Below are positions 26,812-35,269 of a stretch of 64,000 bases of DNA, piece after piece. The stretch's first letter is position 1, and each line of letters opens with the position of its first letter. The position numbers were made by a program, and so were the translations under genes. This DNA is from Candidatus Bathyarchaeota archaeon. GTDB taxonomy: Archaea; Thermoproteota; Bathyarchaeia; Bathyarchaeales; Bathycorpusculaceae. Where the stretch lies: contig JANXET010000009.1 in NCBI GenBank assembly GCA_025058315.1, positions 1 to 64,000 on the forward strand, given 5' to 3'. Below the pieces are notes generated by a model. It worked only from the letters and a program-made list of their open reading frames with translations. It was not told the origin of the DNA and ran no database searches.

Positions 26812-26984
26812 GAGCTTAGTTTTTAATTCTTCGATTTTGTGGAGTTTATCGCTATTCGACTGGGAGACGCTCCCTTCAACATGTTATCCAATCAATTGAT
26901 ACTACTAATGGATTAAGTTTGCTGTGCTCTCTATTAGATTGGACATAGTAAAGTTAATGTGGCGGGATAAACTATCCAGTATTA

Positions 26985-27539
26985 ATGTCTAAAAGTAAAA
27001 GGATCTGCACACTAACAGTTATCGTTGCTCTTTGCCTAGGATCAAACTACGCGCTATCCAGCATACCGAACTTCAAAGTAATGGATTTCCTTGTATTCAT
27101 CAGCGGATTAATTTTTGGTCCAGAAATTGGAGCTTCCACAGGAATGCTCGTTTGGATGATTTATGGGGTGATAAATCCCTATGGCTTTGTTCTGCAAGTT
27201 TGGCTTGCAACGATGTTCTCAGAGGCAATTTATGGACTTGCCGGAGGAATCCTTGGAAGGAAGATTTCCTTATCAAATCCAAGCTCAGATTACGTTGGAA
27301 CAAGTGTTATGTTAGGAGCTGTCGGATTCATTTTGACGCTTGTTTATGATCTTTTGACCAACATCGCTTATGCCCTGGCTTTTAACATCCCCCTAATTGT
27401 AGCCATAGTTATGGGGGTGCCCTTCACACTTGTTCATGAGATATCTAACGCTGCAATCTTCGCTATATGTACAGTTCCACTTTTAAATTCGCTACAGAAG
27501 TTTATAGGAGGTGAGAGAGTTGACATCATTAAGAAATAA
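26985..27539 (+). CDS. ECF transporter S component
   Basis: 184 aa with five to six transmembrane segments. NFKVMDFLVFISGLIFGPEIG and VHEISNAAIFAICTVPLL fit the ECF substrate-binding fold. It is followed with overlap by a DUF4430 protein, a pairing seen around candidate corrinoid uptake systems. The ATPase and T subunits are not in the window. Substrate is inferred only from the partner. Confidence 0.75.
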   Translation: MSKSKRICTLTVIVALCLGSNYALSSIPNFKVMDFLVFISGLIFGPEIGASTGMLVWMIYGVINPYGFVLQVWLATMFSEAIYGLAGGILGRKISLSNPSSDYVGTSVMLGAVGFILTLVYDLLTNIAYALAFNIPLIVAIVMGVPFTLVHEISNAAIFAICTVPLLNSLQKFIGGERVDIIKK

Positions 27540-28002
27540 GTGGACAATAGCTACAATAGCCGTACTATGCTGGGCCATAGCTGCATCGCTAGTATCCGGC
27601 TACTATTACTATCAATACAGCAACCTCATTACAAGACTTGAAAAGTCTGGCGAGGGCGGGTTAACGGCTGTTGGGATAAACTTGGGTATAGACTATGGGA
27701 ATGGTACAAGGATATGGTATAATGGAACGAAAGGTGTAACGCTTTATGATGCCATGGTTAAAGCCGGCTGGAGTATTGAAAGCGAATCTTACGGTGTCAT
27801 GGGCCTATACATAAAATCAATCAACGGCGTGAAGGAATCCTCCTCTAATATGCGATATTGGGGCTGGTGGTCATGGACTGATTTTGGATGGTACCATGGA
27901 CAAGCGGCATGCGACAAGTATGTCGTAAGTCCAGGTGAAGTTATATTATGGTATTACTCGCCGACAGATCCGCAGACTTATGAAATGTCTGCTCCACCAT
28001 AA
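27520..28002 (+). CDS. Membrane-anchored DUF4430 protein
   Basis: About 160 aa: one N-terminal transmembrane helix (ATIAVLCWAIAASLVSGYYY), then an extracytoplasmic domain with IDYGNGTRIWYNGTKGVTLY, MRYWGWWSWTDFGWYHG and SPGEVILWYY, the DUF4430 pattern. DUF4430 resembles the C-terminal part of eukaryotic transcobalamin. TTG 27520 is the likely start because GGAGG (27507-27511) is 8 bases upstream. The gene begins inside the S-component gene. Together they may bind and import a corrinoid or similar ligand. Confidence 0.75.
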   Translation: MTSLRNKWTIATIAVLCWAIAASLVSGYYYYQYSNLITRLEKSGEGGLTAVGINLGIDYGNGTRIWYNGTKGVTLYDAMVKAGWSIESESYGVMGLYIKSINGVKESSSNMRYWGWWSWTDFGWYHGQAACDKYVVSPGEVILWYYSPTDPQTYEMSAPP

Positions 28003-28017
28003 AACAGCCTTGGCAAA

Positions 28018-28042
28018 ACCCACTTTTTTATTTTTTATTGGG
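28018..28042 (+). terminator. T-run after the ECF/DUF4430 pair
   Basis: CCCACTTTTTTATTTTTTATT follows the DUF4430 stop by about 17 bases on the plus strand. Archaeal RNA polymerase stops at such T-runs. The convergent htpX ends just beyond. Confidence 0.5.
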
Positions 28043-28054
28043 CGCACAGGGATA

Positions 28055-29047
28055 TCAGCCGAGTTCTTGTAGGGCTCTAAGCCTTTTAACTATGTTGGGA
28101 TGTGTCGAAAAGAGTTCTATCAGTTTGTCAGCGAATGTAATTCTCTGCGTTACTATCTCCTGCACCAATCTTTGATCACCTGAAACTGCAGCTGCAGCCA
28201 TAGCTATATTGGCTGAGTCAGTTTCCGCACGGTCTGGATCGGTTATGAAAAGCGCTTTAAAAGCGTTTAAGTTCTGGATTTCCTTCCTTCTTTCACCCAT
28301 GCTCCGTGTGGCGTGAACTATTTTTGCTAATCCTACTGCAAGCTTCTGTGCGCCGTTTTCGCATATTGACGCGCTATGCCTATCAGCATAATATTCGCGG
28401 ATACGGCTTAAGTACAAAATGAACAAGTTTAGAATCCATGAAAACAGCGTTAAACCTACGCCAATTATGGCTGCTCCACCACTGCCTTCTCTTCGCCTGT
28501 TAAGTATTGATGATATTATGAGCGAGTATCCTATGTAATATAAGAGAGCCGGTAGAAGGGACACGAACATCATTAGCTGTACGTCTCTATGCTTCAGGTG
28601 TCCAAGCTCATGCCCTATGACCGCCTCAACCTCATTCATGCTGAGGGTTTTTAAAAGTCCACTAGTTACGGCGACGCGGTTTCCAGCTATGGGTGAACCA
28701 TAGGCGAATGCGTTAGGTATGGGTATCTGCGCCAGCATAAGCTTGGGTTTCTTAATCCTGCTTTTCTGGCTGAGTTCTTCCAGCATCTTATGAAGTTTTG
28801 GATTTTCGCTTTCCGGGATTTCCTTTGTCCTGTACAGGGCATCGATTATGTATGGAGAGATAAGCCACTGAATTATATTCCAGGAAACAATCAGCACACC
28901 AAGTGTTATTATATCCAGTAAACCGAACAGGCTTAATATTGCTGCAAACACTAATGTAGATAGGCCTATTATTATGGCTAGGGTTCCAACCATAGATATG
29001 CGTAGCCGCCATAGACTTGACATTTGTTCACCAAGTATCTTCTGCAA
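28055..29047 (-). CDS. htpX: HtpX-like M48 membrane metalloprotease
   Basis: 330 aa. Two N-terminal transmembrane helices, zinc motif HELGH in VEAVIGHELGHLKHRDV (about residues 140-156), and EYYADRHSAS supplying the third zinc ligand. PNAFAYGSP upstream is a family-typical motif. It probably degrades damaged membrane proteins. It is monocistronic and convergent with DUF4430. Confidence 0.92.
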   Translation of the reverse strand: MQKILGEQMSSLWRLRISMVGTLAIIIGLSTLVFAAILSLFGLLDIITLGVLIVSWNIIQWLISPYIIDALYRTKEIPESENPKLHKMLEELSQKSRIKKPKLMLAQIPIPNAFAYGSPIAGNRVAVTSGLLKTLSMNEVEAVIGHELGHLKHRDVQLMMFVSLLPALLYYIGYSLIISSILNRRREGSGGAAIIGVGLTLFSWILNLFILYLSRIREYYADRHSASICENGAQKLAVGLAKIVHATRSMGERRKEIQNLNAFKALFITDPDRAETDSANIAMAAAAVSGDQRLVQEIVTQRITFADKLIELFSTHPNIVKRLRALQELG

Positions 29048-29136
29048 GAGACGGTGACTTATATTTGTTATCCCGTCCGCTTAGAGGTAACGATATTATA
29101 GGGGGCGAAGAATGTATATGCTGTTGACGAAACAAA

Positions 29137-30162
29137 ATGGAAACTCTCGTAGATGATATAGGAAGCTTCCCCTTACCGGCTAACGTGGATAGGCGGGACT
29201 TTGAGAAAGCCTATTCCATAGCCAGAGAGGCCATGATTGAAGGAAAATATTTAGAGAAGGACGAGTTCCTTCTTAAAAACTTTTACAAGGTAGTTTCTAA
29301 CTCTTTCAGGAAGAAGCTTGAAGCAGGGCTTGATGTCGCCAACTACCCACAACATTGTGATATGTACAGACAGTTCGCTGACCCCATCCATAAGGCCATG
29401 GAAGAAGGCACATACATCGTGGACGAAAGGGCCGCCATAATACCAGAGGTGCATGTGATAGCCAAAGAAGCAAAAAATATCTGCGAGGAGACTGGAAGAG
29501 AAAGGATTGCACTGCGTGTATGCATCACGGGACCTATGGAGTTGTACCTTAGGGAGGTGGGTACAACCCTTTACAGAGATGTGCTCTTTATGCTAGCTGA
29601 GACCGTTAGGAACTTTGCAAGAACCTCCATAATGAGAACCAAATACTTGGAGACCAAGGTTGTCTCCATAGATGAGCCTAGCTTTGGATTTCAGGAAATA
29701 CGCGCAGATCAAGAATCCCTGGAAGAGGCATTAGAAAGAGCCCTTGACTTCAAGGGGGTTGTCAAGCAGATTCATCTACATTCGCCATCGAGGATTCCAT
29801 TTCTGCTAAGCGTGAAAAATCTTGATGTAGTCTCACTTGAGTACGCTGCATCCCCTAATAACATTGAATATGTTTCTAGGGTTATGCTAGAAAAGGCTGA
29901 TAAGCAAATCCGAGTGGGCATCTCAAGAACAGACATAGACAACATAATGGCAGAGCTCCATCAAAAGGGCATAACGAAACCAAGTGTAGAACAACTCATT
30001 GAATATAAGGAAATTATAAGAAGACGATACATAAAAGCTAAAGAGAAGTACGGCGAAAGACTCACTTTCACAGGCCCAGATTGTGGATTAGGCGGGTGGC
30101 CAAGCCAAGAAGCAGCTCAAAATCTGCTTAAAAGAACCGTTGAAGCCGTGAAAAGCCTCTAA
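29137..30162 (+). CDS. Short archaeal MetE-type methionine synthase
   Basis: 341 aa, equivalent to the C-terminal catalytic half of MetE with no N-terminal half. DDIGSFPLP, SIDEPSFGF, IHLHSP (His ligand) and FTGPDCGLGGWPS (Cys ligand) carry the zinc-site residues. These short archaeal enzymes make methionine from homocysteine, and some use methylcobalamin as donor instead of methyltetrahydrofolate. The second point would link it to the cobamide genes further on, but is inference. It is read alone, with tRNA-Lys downstream on the other strand. Confidence 0.85.
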   Translation: METLVDDIGSFPLPANVDRRDFEKAYSIAREAMIEGKYLEKDEFLLKNFYKVVSNSFRKKLEAGLDVANYPQHCDMYRQFADPIHKAMEEGTYIVDERAAIIPEVHVIAKEAKNICEETGRERIALRVCITGPMELYLREVGTTLYRDVLFMLAETVRNFARTSIMRTKYLETKVVSIDEPSFGFQEIRADQESLEEALERALDFKGVVKQIHLHSPSRIPFLLSVKNLDVVSLEYAASPNNIEYVSRVMLEKADKQIRVGISRTDIDNIMAELHQKGITKPSVEQLIEYKEIIRRRYIKAKEKYGERLTFTGPDCGLGGWPSQEAAQNLLKRTVEAVKSL

Positions 30163-30253
30163 TCCTCTAATTTTTACGCTCTTAGTTTAAACTTAGTCTA
30201 CCTAATAAAACGCCATGAAACAAGCCTTTTTAATCAATTAAAAGAGCCAAACA

Positions 30254-30359
30254 TGGCGGGCCCGCCGGGAATTGAACCCGGGACCTACGGGTTAAGAGCC
30301 TCAACCTAACCCCGCGCGGCAGGTTAGTCCGCCGCTCTACCTTGCTGAGCTACGGGCCC
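30254..30359 (-). tRNA. tRNA-Lys(CTT) with a 29-base intron in the anticodon stem, CCA encoded
   Basis: On the minus strand the acceptor GGGCCCG (30359-30353) pairs with CGGGCCC. The D arm is GCTC...GAGC and the T arm is CCGGG-TTCAATT-CCCGG. The discriminator is G, with CCA encoded at 30256-30254. Removing 30328-30300 gives a 74-base tRNA with stem GCGGG/CCCGT and loop CTCTTAA, so the anticodon is CUU. The intron splits the stem at about position 30/31, not the usual 37/38. Within it CTAACC can pair with GGTTAG. Boundaries may slide by one base. Confidence 0.9.
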
Positions 30360-30473
30360 AATACGTGAAAACTGCATGATTATTGCTTTAGAGCACTTTT
30401 TAATAAAGTTAGCTTTATTGCAATGTGAGATTTAAATCTTCAAAGCTAATATTCATTAAAGGTTGGCGGGCAT

Positions 30474-31271
30474 ATGGGTGAGCTTGTTTTTGTGGGATTG
30501 GGGTTATATGACGATAGGGACATAAGTCTGAGGGGGCTAGAGGAGGTTAAAAGTGCTGATGATGTTTTCCTTGAACTTTACACAAATTTTTTGCCGGGTT
30601 TCTCTCTGGAGCGATTTGCTGAAATTTGCGGAAAAGTTCCCAGAGCAGTTTCTCGCACAGAGTTGGAGGAAAATGGCGGCAAAATTATTTTGGATGCAGC
30701 TAAACAAGGTAAGGCGGTTCTGCTTGTTCCAGGTGATCCTTTTGTAGCCACAACACATGTCGCACTTAGACTTGAGGCCGCCAAGCATGGTGTGAAAACA
30801 CGCATCATACATGGTTCATCTATAGTGTCCGCTGTTTCAGGAATTTCCGGACTTCATAACTACAAATTTGGAAGAAGCGTAACTATACCTTTCCAAGAGA
30901 ACTATTCAGAATTACCTTACGAGGTTATATCCCAAAACCAAGCCTTAGGACTTCACACCTTATGCTTTCTAGACATTAACGTCGAACAAAGGCGATTTCT
31001 AAGCGTAAGTGAAGCTCTAAAGATGCTTCTGAAAATTGAGGAAAAAAAGAAGAAAGGCGTAGTTACATGCGATGCTATTGCCATTGGCATTGCGAGAGCA
31101 GGAAGTCCAAACCAGACTGTAAAAGCAGATTACGTTAGGGTTCTGTTAAAGCATGACTTCGGCGCTCCCCCATACAGCATAATTTTTCCAGGAAAACTCC
31201 ACTTTATGGAGGCTGAGGCGCTCATGTACTTCGCTGGCGCACCTGCAGACATCAGGAGGCTTGTTGAGTGA
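30474..31271 (+). CDS. dphB: Diphthine synthase
   Basis: 265 aa tetrapyrrole-methylase-fold enzyme. LVFVGLGLYDDRDIS, LLVPGDPFVATTH, HGSSIVSAVSGISGLHNYKF and FPGKLHFMEAEAL are diagnostic of Dph5/DphB. It methylates the modified His of EF-2 with SAM during diphthamide formation. Other diphthamide genes are absent apart from the DUF71 fragment at 8.4 kb. The stop overlaps the GTG of the DUF357 gene. Confidence 0.94.
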   Translation: MGELVFVGLGLYDDRDISLRGLEEVKSADDVFLELYTNFLPGFSLERFAEICGKVPRAVSRTELEENGGKIILDAAKQGKAVLLVPGDPFVATTHVALRLEAAKHGVKTRIIHGSSIVSAVSGISGLHNYKFGRSVTIPFQENYSELPYEVISQNQALGLHTLCFLDINVEQRRFLSVSEALKMLLKIEEKKKKGVVTCDAIAIGIARAGSPNQTVKADYVRVLLKHDFGAPPYSIIFPGKLHFMEAEALMYFAGAPADIRRLVE

Positions 31272-31555
31272 CGTTAGAGAAGCTCGTCTTGAATTACATA
31301 GCCTCTGCAGAGCAGGCCTTAGATGAATTGAAAATAATTGAGGCGGCATCACATCTTTCTAAGGAGCTCATTATGAGTGTTGTTGATTTAGCTAAGGATT
31401 ATCTACATGACGCTAAGTATTACAGAGAGGAAAAGAAATTTGAGATAAGTCTTGCTTCTGTGGCATATTGCGAGGGATTACTGGACGCATTGAGAATCTT
31501 GAAGTTGGTGAAGTTTGAATGGCGCAAACCAGGGGAGAACGTAAAAGAAAAGTAG
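31268..31555 (+). CDS. DUF357 protein
   Basis: 95 aa helical protein. The start GTG overlaps the dphB stop, and the end overlaps ribL by 37 bases. LAKDYLHDAKYY, KKFEISLASVAYCEGLLDAL is the DUF357 core (given in two parts). The family is archaeal and of unknown function, and is often encoded beside ribL as here. Confidence 0.85.
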   Translation: MTLEKLVLNYIASAEQALDELKIIEAASHLSKELIMSVVDLAKDYLHDAKYYREEKKFEISLASVAYCEGLLDALRILKLVKFEWRKPGENVKEK

Positions 31556-31986
31556 TTCTGGCCTCGGGAGTATTCGATCTACTACACCTTGGGCATGTAA
31601 GATATTTGGAGGAGGCTAAAAAGGCAGGAGGTAAAGATGCTGAACTGATCGTTATTGTTGCAAGAGACAGTACCGTGGAAAGGCGGAAAGGTGTAAAGCC
31701 GGTGATGTCTGAAAACCAGCGTAGGGCCCTTGTGGAAGCATTGAAGGTTGTGGATGAAGCACTGCTGGGTTATGAAGACTTTGATATGGAGAAAGTTATG
31801 GAGAAGATTAAACCTGACGTAATAGCCGTGGGCCATGATCAAGAGTGCATAGAAAGAGCTGTTAGAGAATACGCTGAGAGAAAAGGGTTAAAAATTAAAA
31901 TTGTTAGAGTTGGGAAATTCAGTGAGGATGAGCTGGACAGTTCCTCAAAAATAAAACAAAAGGTAATTGAACATTATAAAAGATGA
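31519..31986 (+). CDS. ribL: FAD synthase (archaeal RibL)
   Basis: 155 aa cytidylyltransferase-fold protein: VVLASGVFDLLHLGHVRYLE has the HxGH nucleotide-binding motif, and ERRKGVKPVMSENQRRALVE follows. It transfers AMP to FMN to make FAD. Together with ribK 600 bases further on, riboflavin-to-FAD conversion is complete in this region. ATG 31519 lies inside the DUF357 gene, with GGTGA about 8 bases before. Confidence 0.92.
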   Translation: MAQTRGERKRKVVLASGVFDLLHLGHVRYLEEAKKAGGKDAELIVIVARDSTVERRKGVKPVMSENQRRALVEALKVVDEALLGYEDFDMEKVMEKIKPDVIAVGHDQECIERAVREYAERKGLKIKIVRVGKFSEDELDSSSKIKQKVIEHYKR

Positions 31987-31992
31987 GCGTAA

Positions 31993-32592
31993 ATGTATAG
32001 TTCTAGGATTCTAAGGGAGATTACGGTTACGTTGCTTATCGCTATAGCCAACCTTTTAGTTTATGCGTACACCTCTCTGGCCGGCGGGGACTTCTTAGTC
32101 ACAAGCGATTTTGCACTCTTAAGTTATGGACAGCTTAATCACTCTGTGCTTAACGGCGAATATTGGCGGCTATTCACAGCAATGTTTATCCACACCAACA
32201 TTGTGCACTTGCTTGGGAACATATTTTTCCTCATAGTTTTTGGCTTGAGGGCTGAAGAGTTGTTCAGCAAAGCTGAATATCTCGCCATCTACTTTCTAAG
32301 CGGATTGACAGGGAACATTCTAACGTTAGCTCTGGGGCCGACAGTTCTGTCAGCAGGAGCTTCAGGTGCAATATTTGGGATTTTCGGAGCATGCACAATA
32401 TTCATCCGACGCACGCTGGGGCAATCTCTCTTTGGAGCACTACTATACGCTTTCTTCTTGCTGACAATAACGGGTACAACACCCAACGTGAACATTTTAG
32501 CGCATTTCGGCGGATTAATCGCGGGACTTATACTTGGGTATGTCTTCTCATCCAAGCGTGAGCATAACGCAACCTATAGGCTATTGCATTAA
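31993..32592 (+). CDS. Rhomboid-family intramembrane serine protease
   Basis: 199 aa with about six transmembrane helices. HTNIVHLLGNIFFLIVFG is the conserved loop and TM2, GASGAIFGIFG holds the catalytic Ser, and NILAHFGGLIAG holds the catalytic His. The protease cuts membrane proteins within the bilayer. It is close behind ribL and probably co-transcribed. It is convergent with ribK. Confidence 0.92.
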   Translation: MYSSRILREITVTLLIAIANLLVYAYTSLAGGDFLVTSDFALLSYGQLNHSVLNGEYWRLFTAMFIHTNIVHLLGNIFFLIVFGLRAEELFSKAEYLAIYFLSGLTGNILTLALGPTVLSAGASGAIFGIFGACTIFIRRTLGQSLFGALLYAFFLLTITGTTPNVNILAHFGGLIAGLILGYVFSSKREHNATYRLLH

Positions 32593-32610
32593 TGTGGTTA
32601 ATTTCCATTT

Positions 32611-33300
32611 TTATGGTAATGTCAAAACTTCAACCTTGACTTTATTTCCATCTTTTAGATCTAAGGCTTTTCTTAGGCACACTGGTGATATCAGTTCAAC
32701 AACTGAAGAGTTATAGTGACTTCGCATAGCCGAGATCACAGCCCCCTTAAACTTGTTTTCTATAGTAGCAGGATAACATTTAACGGGGCCGAATGTTCTA
32801 TCCTCATCCACGAAGCCATCGATCTCTATTGCAGGATAGGCTCCGAGCTCTGAATATGTTTTTATGTCGTATTCCGTTACAAGCTTAAGATTTAGGGTGC
32901 CGGGGTACGGATCGAAGCCAAGTTTCTCAATGAATTGTTTCCTATAATGGTCTCTACTGACATAGTAGGCCCCTTCACCGAACCCTGTAAAAACCACGCC
33001 CTCAAAAGTTACAGATGGAGGATAGGATTTTTCCATGATAAATTGGAGATTTGAATAAAGCCTCTTGAGTTGTGTAAGCCCGTGATCAGTAATTCTGACG
33101 AGGCAACCCTCACGAGTTATTGTTCGGTTTATCCATCCAATATGCTCCAGCTCTATAAGACGGCGTGAAGCGGATTGCTGAGAAATCCCAAGCTTACGAG
33201 CCAAAAACTCAGTGGATATCTTGGCCGTACGCCTATGAGCACCCAGCTCCGCAAGCTTCAACAACGTGCACAAGCGACGCCAGTCTTTGATATTGGACAT
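32611..33300 (-). CDS. ribK: CTP-dependent riboflavin kinase with N-terminal HTH (RbkR type)
   Basis: 229 aa. Residues 1-85 are a winged HTH (LARKLGISQQSASRRLIELE). The remainder is the DUF120 kinase, with GFGEGAYYVSRDHYRKQF, PYPGTLNLKL and AIEIDGF. The HTH-fused form is RbkR, which both phosphorylates riboflavin with CTP and represses riboflavin genes. ATG 33300 has GGGAG 5 bases upstream and is preferred to TTG 33312. A palindrome at 33354-33367 is a candidate operator. Confidence 0.92.
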   Translation of the reverse strand: MSNIKDWRRLCTLLKLAELGAHRRTAKISTEFLARKLGISQQSASRRLIELEHIGWINRTITREGCLVRITDHGLTQLKRLYSNLQFIMEKSYPPSVTFEGVVFTGFGEGAYYVSRDHYRKQFIEKLGFDPYPGTLNLKLVTEYDIKTYSELGAYPAIEIDGFVDEDRTFGPVKCYPATIENKFKGAVISAMRSHYNSSVVELISPVCLRKALDLKDGNKVKVEVLTLP

Positions 33301-33353
33301 GCTTGCTCCCAAACTGATATGCTGTCCAGTTTTAAATATAGATGTAACGTTTA

Positions 33354-33367
33354 ATTTACGCGTAAAT
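33354..33367. promoter_or_regulatory. 14-bp perfect palindrome, candidate RbkR operator
   Basis: ATTTACGCGTAAAT lies 54 bases before the ribK start, just upstream of a TATA-like TATATTTAAA (minus strand, about 33340-33331). It sits between divergent ribK and an ECF S component, the place expected for autoregulation by the RbkR HTH domain. Confidence 0.45.
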
Positions 33368-33584
33368 AATCATATGTGTTTGTTGAAACTTGATTGGCCA
33401 ATTAGAAAGACTTATACACGCATTATACATGAGGCGCGGTGGAATTGTTGAAAATTTTCAAACAGTTGCCAAAGATAGAGGTTACACCTTAAGTTTAAAC
33501 ATGTTTAAACAATACATAGGAAACCTTTATTTAGTCAATAAGATCAATTCGTCCACTTCTCTACCCTATTGAAGGGGAAGCGCA

Positions 33585-34328
33585 ATGAAAGCGTTGCGCG
33601 TAGCGATGATTGGAATCTGTGCAGCTTTGTACGCGGTGATTGGGCGCCTTACTGATCTAGGCATAACTGTTGGAGGTGTAGCCTTCTGGCCTGCGGCTGT
33701 GATTCCAGCAGTATTCTCAGTTCTCTTCGGGCCATGGGTTGGCGGAGCAGGCGCAGCCATAGGAATATTCATTAGGGACATGCTTTTTCATGGTGATGCT
33801 CTACTAAGTCTCTCGGCAGGTGTAACAGCCAATTTCACAGGATTCCTTATTCTAGGTTATATCGCCAGAACAAATCTTAACTGGAAACGAATTGGCACCG
33901 GGGCAACCATTGGCGGTGCAACCATAATCACAGGACTACTCTTGCCAACCGTTCTACTGCCGGCAGAAACCCAAGCTTACACCGGGTTATCTTCAATCAA
34001 CAGCACCATACTTTTCATTGCAACGGTGATTGTAAGCATATTGATCATCACGGCTGTTGCCCGATTCTGGCCTGAATGGAGAAACTATGGAGTAGCTTCA
34101 GTTACTGGACTCGGCATTGGAAGCGCCATAATAGCCATAGTGGTCTGGGCTTATAGCCAAGTATTCTTTTCACCGCAGGGCTACTTCAAAGCACCAATAC
34201 CAATCTCATTAATTCCAATAATATTTACTTGGACCTTCGCAACAGAAATACCTTTCATCCTCCTGCTGGGCCCGCCAATTATAAAGGCATGTCGAAGAGC
34301 ATTCCCCTCTATAACTCGGAAGGGCTAA
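33585..34328 (+). CDS. ECF-type S component (vitamin uptake), substrate unsettled
   Basis: 247 aa with six or more transmembrane segments and the S-component-like start ALRVAMIGICAALYAVIGRL, then FGPWVGGAGAAIGIFIRD. It is divergent from ribK (riboflavin) and directly followed, 7 bases on, by pantoate kinase and coaD (CoA synthesis). Either riboflavin or a pantothenate-related substrate is plausible; the tight coupling with pantoate kinase favours the latter and the possible shared operator the former. Confidence 0.75.
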   Translation: MKALRVAMIGICAALYAVIGRLTDLGITVGGVAFWPAAVIPAVFSVLFGPWVGGAGAAIGIFIRDMLFHGDALLSLSAGVTANFTGFLILGYIARTNLNWKRIGTGATIGGATIITGLLLPTVLLPAETQAYTGLSSINSTILFIATVIVSILIITAVARFWPEWRNYGVASVTGLGIGSAIIAIVVWAYSQVFFSPQGYFKAPIPISLIPIIFTWTFATEIPFILLLGPPIIKACRRAFPSITRKG

Positions 34329-34335
34329 GGCAAAA

Positions 34336-35265
34336 TTGAATACAGCTAAGGCCTATAGTCCAGCTGGAATCTCAAGCTTCTTCGAGATATGTGACACCAT
34401 GCCTGACGGTACACCCATCAGTGATGTTGAGCGTATAGGTTCTAGAGGAGGAGGGTTCGCATTCCAGAAAGGCGTGACCACAGAAGTGGCAATCTCAGAA
34501 GCGGAGATAAACAGTGTAAGAATCTTCATTAACGAAAAAGAAGCACCGGAAGCTGAAACCACCAGAACTGTTGTGAAAAATCTACTAGGTTTGGCTCGAG
34601 GCAAATATGAGGTCATAGTTAAACATACTGTTGAGGTGCCTATTGGTGCAGGGTTTGGTTCAAGCGCTGCCGGAGCATTAACCACAGCCCTTGCGCTATC
34701 AAAAGCCCTCAAATTAAACATGACATATAATCAGCTGGGCAGGATAGCCCATGCTGCAGAGGTTAAATGTAAAACAGGTTTAGGCACAGTTGGTCCTCTG
34801 ATGATCGGCGGATGCGTAATCACCCTAGAGCCGGGAGCACCAGGGATAGCCATAATAGACCGTATACCTATATCAACCGACTATATCATTGTGGCAGGAG
34901 TTCTTGGACCAATTTCAACAAGGGAAGTTCTATCCTCTATTGAAAGAAGATTAGCTGTTAACAAATGGGGTAAAAGGATCCTTGAGGAAATTTTAGCTGA
35001 ACCATCTCTTGAAAATTTTATGAACAGCTGTAGAAAGTTCGCGGAAAAATCGGGATTTATAACTTCTAAGACAAAGAGATTAATGGATTTAGCAGTTAAA
35101 GCTGGAGCCATAGGGGCGGCTCAGAACATGGTGGGGGAGGCTGTTCACGCAGTAGCTGAACCCGATAATGCTGAGAGAGTAGCTCAAGCTTTTAAGAGTG
35201 TTCTTCCAGAAAATAATGTGCTGGTTGCCCCTGTGGATATTCAAGGAGCGAGAATTTTGGGGTAG
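34336..35265 (+). CDS. Pantoate kinase (archaeal GHMP type)
   Basis: 309 aa. VPIGAGFGSSAAGALTTALA is the GHMP ATP-binding motif and CKTGLGTVGPLMIGG a second conserved segment. SPAGISSFFEICD near the N-terminus is typical of archaeal PoK. It phosphorylates pantoate in the archaeal CoA route. TTG 34336 is the likely start. coaD follows after 4 bases. Confidence 0.9.
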   Translation: MNTAKAYSPAGISSFFEICDTMPDGTPISDVERIGSRGGGFAFQKGVTTEVAISEAEINSVRIFINEKEAPEAETTRTVVKNLLGLARGKYEVIVKHTVEVPIGAGFGSSAAGALTTALALSKALKLNMTYNQLGRIAHAAEVKCKTGLGTVGPLMIGGCVITLEPGAPGIAIIDRIPISTDYIIVAGVLGPISTREVLSSIERRLAVNKWGKRILEEILAEPSLENFMNSCRKFAEKSGFITSKTKRLMDLAVKAGAIGAAQNMVGEAVHAVAEPDNAERVAQAFKSVLPENNVLVAPVDIQGARILG

Positions 35266-35269
35266 AAAA

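Noticed and set aside
33390-33572. 60-aa open frame in the ribK/S-component intergenic region
   Set aside because: No start context or family pattern; it overlaps the putative promoter region.
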